DNA of 15,152 nt from GCA-016699975 sp964515255. Lineage in GTDB: Bacteria > Patescibacteriota > Minisyncoccia > Moranbacterales > UBA1568. Under the pieces are notes generated by a model that searched no databases, was not told the DNA's origin, and saw only the letters and a list, made by a program, of their open reading frames with translations. The position numbers and the translations under genes were made by a program. How positions within the stretch are numbered: position 1 is the stretch's first letter; every line of letters begins with the position of its first letter. The DNA is taken from the NCBI GenBank assembly GCA_964515255.1, contig CAZETL010000020.1, positions 1 through 15,152 of the forward strand, written 5' to 3'. Positions 11,706 through 15,152 of this stretch are shown in pieces.

Positions 11706-13454
11706 TAAGTTACCGGACTTGTCGTCTCGCTCTTTTTGGATCCTTGAAATGAACTCTGGGAGAGTGGACGAATCAAGCTTTCCTCGGTCCCTCGATTCAA
11801 TGGAAACTGATTTCTCGTTTACTTCTTTCTCGCCAAGGACGAGAATATAGGGGACTTTTTGCATTTTTGATTCTCGAATCCGCTTTCCGAGGCTTTCGTT
11901 TGCGTGTATTTCGACTCGAAATCCTTCCTTTTTTAATGCCTCTTTCGTTTGGACTGCATATTCCTGATGGGTTTCTCCGATTGGCAGAACGGCGATTTGG
12001 ACGGGAGCGATCCAAAGCGGGAATGCGCCGGCATAGTGTTCGATCAATATTCCCATGAAACGCTCCAATGACCCGGATATGGCGCGGTGAATAACTACGG
12101 GACGCTCCTCCTCACCTGACTCATTGATGAAAGAGAGGTCGAATCGTTCTGGGAGATTGAAATCGCATTGAATAGTGGCGAGTTGCCATTCGCGCCCAAT
12201 AGAATCCTTGAACATGAAGTCAAGCTTCGGTCCGTAAAAGGTTGCTTCTCCCTCGATGCGACGGTAGGGGAGCTTGTTTTTGATGGCTGCGGATTCGAGG
12301 GCGTTTTCCGCGGCGGTCCAGACGGCATTGTCGCCGAGGTACTTCGAGTGATCCTTGTCTCGCACGGAGAGGCTGACCCAATACTCTTTCGTCATGTTGA
12401 AAGTCGTGTAGAATTCTGCAACGACACTGATGATGGCTCCCACCTCTTCCTGGAGCTGCGAGACTCGGCAGAAGAGATGTCCATCGTCTTGGGTGATGGA
12501 GCGGACGCGGGTGAGACCTCCGAGTTGTCCTGATTTCTCATCGCGATAGACAGTGGCCGGTTCGAAATAACGGACGGGCATATCTCGATAACTCCAAGAG
12601 TTGTTCGCAAAAATCTGCATATGATGCGGACAGTTCATTGGCTTCAAGAAGAATTTTTCCTCTTTTCCAGAAACGCGGAATAGTTCGTCGCCGAATTTGC
12701 TTGCGTGTCCGGAGGTGCGGTAAAGAGCCTCTTTTGCTATATGCGGCGTCCATACTCGATCGTAGCCTTTTTCTTTTTGGAGATCCCAGAGATAATCCTC
12801 GATTGCTTTTCGGATGACCATGCCTTTTGGGGCAATGAGCGGCAATCCTGCGCCAACAAGCTCGGAGTTAATGAAAAGTTTGAGCTCCTTCCCAAGTTTC
12901 TTGTGGTCGCGTTTCCTTGCTTCTTCCTGCTGATGTTGATATTTTTCGAGATCCCCCTTTGTTTCAAATGCGATGCCGGTGATGCGGGTGAGTTGCGGGC
13001 GTGATTCGTCGCCTTTCCAGTATGCGCCGGAGATTCGGATGAGCGCGAAGGCTTCCGGATCAATCTCGCGCGTGTTCTCGACATGTCCTCCTTTACAGAG
13101 ATCGAGGAAATCGCCGGTTTGGTAGGTTGTAAGGATCTCTCCATTTGTCGCGAAATCTCGCGCGAGCTCGAGCTTATACGGCTGGTTTTTGAAGATTTTC
13201 TCGGCTTCTTCGAGAGAGATTTCTCTTCGATCGAAACTCAGGTTTTCTTTGACGGCATTTTGCATGAGCTTCTCGATTTTCTTGAAGTCGCGATCGCTGA
13301 TCTCAACTTCTGGAGAGAGTTCGAAATCGTAGAAAAATCCGGTATCGGTTACGGGACCAGTTCCGAGTTTTGCCTCTGGATCGAGTTTGAGGATGGCTTT
13401 TGCAAGGAGATGTGCAAGCGAGTGGCGAATATGTGCGAGAGGGGAGTCTTCCAT
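11697..13454 (-). CDS. thrS: Threonyl-tRNA synthetase (without TGS domain)
   Basis: Charges tRNA-Thr with threonine in the cytoplasm. 585 residues from the ATG at 13454; the bacterial enzyme is usually about 640 because of an N-terminal TGS domain that is absent here. The editing domain is present: HSLAH (His11, His15) and CKGGH (Cys120, His124; the usual motif has Pro at the second Gly). The class II catalytic core follows with zinc ligands Cys275 (NCPHH), His326 (QDDGH) and His456 (VIHRA), and motif 2 around residues 299-325. The anticodon-binding domain covers about 483-575 (APVQIAVLPIG). The TTG at 13472 would extend the frame by six residues but overlaps the -10 box, so ATG 13454, with AGGA upstream, is chosen. 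No terminator follows, so the next gene may be co-transcribed. Confidence 0.97.
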   Translation of the reverse strand: MEDSPLAHIRHSLAHLLAKAILKLDPEAKLGTGPVTDTGFFYDFELSPEVEISDRDFKKIEKLMQNAVKENLSFDRREISLEEAEKIFKNQPYKLELARDFATNGEILTTYQTGDFLDLCKGGHVENTREIDPEAFALIRISGAYWKGDESRPQLTRITGIAFETKGDLEKYQHQQEEARKRDHKKLGKELKLFINSELVGAGLPLIAPKGMVIRKAIEDYLWDLQKEKGYDRVWTPHIAKEALYRTSGHASKFGDELFRVSGKEEKFFLKPMNCPHHMQIFANNSWSYRDMPVRYFEPATVYRDEKSGQLGGLTRVRSITQDDGHLFCRVSQLQEEVGAIISVVAEFYTTFNMTKEYWVSLSVRDKDHSKYLGDNAVWTAAENALESAAIKNKLPYRRIEGEATFYGPKLDFMFKDSIGREWQLATIQCDFNLPERFDLSFINESGEEERPVVIHRAISGSLERFMGILIEHYAGAFPLWIAPVQIAVLPIGETHQEYAVQTKEALKKEGFRVEIHANESLGKRIRESKMQKVPYILVLGEKEVNEKSVSIESRDRGKLDSSTLPEFISRIQKERDDKSGNLWK

Positions 13455-13471
13455 AGTTCCTGAAGTAAGCA

Positions 13472-13477
13472 ATTATA
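13472..13477 (-). promoter_or_regulatory. -10 box of the thrS promoter
   Basis: A perfect TATAAT on the minus strand (13477-13472), lying between an upstream terminator and the thrS ATG. The -35 region at 17 bases (AATTCT) is poor. The start would be near 13465, about 11 bases before the ATG. The leader is too short for a T-box riboswitch. Confidence 0.55.
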
Positions 13478-13505
13478 TCTCTCCATACTGGCATAGAATT
13501 CCCCG

Positions 13506-13533
13506 AAAAAAAAGCCCCCTTGTCGGGGGTTTT
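13506..13533 (-). terminator. Rho-independent terminator after the DUF4012 gene
   Basis: On the minus strand, CCCCC (13529-13525), loop GACAA, then GGGGG (13519-13515), extended by flanking A-T pairs, is followed by a run of eight T (13513-13506). It begins about 30 bases after the DUF4012 stop and isolates thrS from it. Confidence 0.85.
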
Positions 13534-13563
13534 CTTCTCGATGCACTGGAGAGGCTTTCGGCA

Positions 13564-15012
13564 TTACTTTTGTTCGATCTCCTCCATTTCCAGAATAATG
13601 TCTTTGGCAATGTCGTAATGGTTCGAGAACTCTCCTTTCGAAGTCTTGATCCGCACCGTAGCGGGAAGCGTTCCGATACCGGATTGCTTTTGGATCAGAA
13701 GCCGGTAACTGTCTTCTTTGATGGCGTCGGGGAGATCGTAGGATATTCCCGTCGGGAGGGTTTGTTTCATGACTACATCTACTTTGTAGCCGAATACCGT
13801 CTTATTTAAAGGGTCACTTGTTTCGGTACCGACTCCGCCGGTTTTGACTCGGCTATTCTCTACATAGGTCGAATTTTTCGGGGCGTATATTCTGGTATAG
13901 GTATGGTAATCGCTCGTCCGCCAATCGCCGCCGGGGGCGGTATGGTCGTAGGTATAAGTGACGGTCGCGCGGGGTCGCGCGCCAGCAGTGAAATCAACGA
14001 AATATTCGAGAGAACGTTTGACGAAAAAATCGCTCTTCAGGGCACCCATATTTGCGTCGACAACCATGAGGAAGTCGCCGCTCCAGTCAGTGGTAACTGA
14101 CCCGTCCCAATGAACGCTCCTTGCAATTGATTGGAGCGTCTCGTCGTGGAAGAAGAGTTGGACGTTTTTGTTGCGGAGCTCTTCCTGCGCGAGGGCGGCT
14201 ACTTTCGGAACATTTTCGATAGTCGCAATTCGATCGAGGATTTCCGCGGCGAGTTTTTTCATGATATTTTTCCGGCCTTCTTTCGCTTCCGCCGAAACAT
14301 TCTCTCCGAGGTAAGATTTCTCAACTGCTTCTTCGAGCCTGAGGGCGCCTCCCTCGGAAGAGTAAGTGCCGGAGTAGCCGGGAATCGAAATGGGTCCCGT
14401 GATAGCGAGAATGTGGTCGAGAACATCAGCGTTAACGGCAATTACGGCATCGAATTTCTCTCGTCCTCCGCCGAGTCGGTAGAAGTATTCCGCCTTCTGT
14501 GCATTCGTAGGGAAGTCGGGGGAGAAATTTGAGTCTCGGAGCATCCACCGCTTCAATTGCATATAGCGAGTCAGTGGCCACGGAGGAGTAACTTTGACGT
14601 TCGCGTTCTTGATACGCTGGTCGAGGAGATTTGCGTCCTCGACGAAGTGATAAACGACTTCGCCGTTTTTTACTTTTACGACAGCGTATTGTCCGAGAAA
14701 CCCTCCTCCTGGGCGGAGTTCAAAATTGTTTTGCAGGAGGATGAATGCTGTGCGAACGCGATCGTCCTTCTTTGTAAATTCTTGAGCAAGTGTGCTTGCC
14801 GCCTCAATTTCTTTTCTCGTGTCCGGCTCTACCGGGAGAAGTCCGGATGTCTTCTGAATGACGGAGAGTGCTCCACGGACAAATTCAGTTTTGTGTGATT
14901 TCCCGTAGAAAAACACTACTCCTCCGATCAGAATGATGAACGCAAGCGCAGCGAGGACAAAAAACCGCTTTTTGCGCGGCAGTGGCATGGATGAAAGAGA
15001 GCGAGTATTCAT
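13564..15012 (-). CDS. DUF4012 domain-containing membrane-anchored protein
   Basis: 482 residues from the ATG at 15012. A short basic N-terminus (PLPRKKR) and one transmembrane helix (about 17-36) place the rest outside the cell. The DUF4012 hallmark RTAFILLQNNFELRPGGGFLGQ lies at 87-108 (LLQNNFELRPGGG at 92-104). It is followed by DSNFSPDFPTNAQKAEYFY (160-178) and FDAVIAVNADVLDHILAITGPI (188-209). The C-terminal third is beta-rich (VTYTYDHTAPGGDWRTSDYH). Function is not established for the family; envelope or surface-polymer roles have been suggested, and I add nothing firm. The frame stays open up to 15123, but that extension overlaps the opposite-strand tRNA and the predicted promoter, so ATG 15012 is preferred. 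There is no Shine-Dalgarno. Confidence 0.9.
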   Translation of the reverse strand: MNTRSLSSMPLPRKKRFFVLAALAFIILIGGVVFFYGKSHKTEFVRGALSVIQKTSGLLPVEPDTRKEIEAASTLAQEFTKKDDRVRTAFILLQNNFELRPGGGFLGQYAVVKVKNGEVVYHFVEDANLLDQRIKNANVKVTPPWPLTRYMQLKRWMLRDSNFSPDFPTNAQKAEYFYRLGGGREKFDAVIAVNADVLDHILAITGPISIPGYSGTYSSEGGALRLEEAVEKSYLGENVSAEAKEGRKNIMKKLAAEILDRIATIENVPKVAALAQEELRNKNVQLFFHDETLQSIARSVHWDGSVTTDWSGDFLMVVDANMGALKSDFFVKRSLEYFVDFTAGARPRATVTYTYDHTAPGGDWRTSDYHTYTRIYAPKNSTYVENSRVKTGGVGTETSDPLNKTVFGYKVDVVMKQTLPTGISYDLPDAIKEDSYRLLIQKQSGIGTLPATVRIKTSKGEFSNHYDIAKDIILEMEEIEQK

Positions 15013-15041
15013 AGTGATCGACAATGGGCGAGAACTTCGCC

Positions 15042-15071
15042 ATTGTAGCACGTCGAGCTTGTTTTTCGGAA
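15042..15071 (-). promoter_or_regulatory. Predicted promoter for the DUF4012 gene
   Basis: On the minus strand, TTCCGA (15071-15066, 3/6), an 18-base spacer, then TACAAT (15047-15042, 5/6). The predicted start is near 15035. It interlocks with the tRNA-Gly promoter on the other strand. Confidence 0.45.
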
Positions 15072-15087
15072 TCGGATTTGTTAGGAT
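15059..15087 (+). promoter_or_regulatory. Predicted promoter for tRNA-Gly(CCC)
   Basis: TTGTTT (15059-15064, 3/6), a 17-base spacer ending in TGT, then TAGGAT (15082-15087, 4/6), making an extended -10. The predicted start is about 4 bases before the tRNA. Confidence 0.45.
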
Positions 15088-15097
15088 GGGCGCGCAA

Positions 15098-15152
15098 GCG
15101 GGATTAGTACAATGGTAGTACATTAGCTTCCCAAGCTAAGGACGCGAGTTCG
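15098..15152 (+). tRNA. tRNA-Gly (anticodon CCC), truncated by the window edge
   Basis: The 5' acceptor strand is GCGGGAT (15098-15104) and the D arm GTAC-AATGGTA-GTAC. The anticodon stem TTAGC/GCTAA encloses the loop TTCCCAA, giving CCC. The T arm begins GCGAG-TTCG and is cut off at the window end. It is the second glycine tRNA in the window and has a different anticodon from the one at 4559. Confidence 0.9.

Noticed and set aside
13455..13472. TTG start of thrS six codons upstream
   Set aside because: The TTG overlaps the last base of the predicted -10 TATAAT, so it would lie upstream of the transcription start.
13455..13505. T-box riboswitch before thrS
   Set aside because: The leader between the predicted start and the ATG is only about 11 bases. 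The hairpin upstream is the terminator of the DUF4012 gene, with its U-tract placed before the thrS promoter.
1..15152. CRISPR arrays, insertion sequences, prophage or toxin-antitoxin modules
   Set aside because: No regularly spaced direct repeats, transposase motifs, integrase motifs or paired small toxin/antitoxin frames were seen on either strand.

Overview
The window reads as a chromosomal segment of a small-genome bacterium, most likely a member of the Candidate Phyla Radiation (Patescibacteria, Parcubacteria-like). This is an inference from content, not from a search. The support is: a DUF4012 membrane protein, a DUF475/TerC-like membrane protein, a membrane-anchored lysozyme-fold-like protein with an 'NYWGYRG' motif, a secreted protein ending in a C-terminal Ig-like domain typical of such genomes, a short threonyl-tRNA synthetase, tRNA genes without encoded CCA, and very compact intergenic spaces. 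TGA is used as a normal stop (for example at the end of the gene at 5305-5922), so the TGA=Gly code of Gracilibacteria/Absconditabacteria does not apply. No transposon, integrase, prophage gene or CRISPR array was seen.

Layout, left to right. Positions 1-1136 (minus): glycolytic phosphoglycerate mutase gpmI, cut by the window edge and interrupted by a 10-N assembly gap. It is divergent from rny (RNase Y, 1461-2993), and the two promoters appear to share one palindromic -35 box. A histone-like HU gene follows (3108-3392) with its own promoter, a leader hairpin and a strong terminator. Next come tRNA-Pro(UGG), a small FAD/NAD(P) reductase (3703-4422), tRNA-Gly(UCC) with a clear promoter and terminator, and an unrecognised 106-residue protein (4834-5154) that is a self-contained transcription unit.

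Positions 5305-10148 look like a cell-envelope neighbourhood: a membrane-anchored lysozyme-like protein, a large exported protein with an uncharacterised (possibly TIM-barrel) domain plus an Ig-like domain, and a bifunctional class A penicillin-binding protein. On the minus strand between the last two lies a small Cys-containing, tail-anchored-type protein. Its leader contains a terminator-like hairpin, and its promoter is an exact mirror of the penicillin-binding protein promoter. A DUF475 membrane protein follows (10274-11212).

Positions 11324-15012 are on the minus strand: an unrecognised 101-residue helical protein, thrS (with its own promoter, lacking the TGS domain), and a DUF4012 protein. 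The window ends in a truncated tRNA-Gly(CCC) whose promoter interlocks with the DUF4012 promoter.

No multi-gene novel system is evident. The most interesting signals are the compact divergent promoters, the structured leader of the small minus-strand gene, and the uncharacterised envelope and orphan proteins. Promoter calls were made by eye from hexamer matches and spacing, so they are sequence predictions only.
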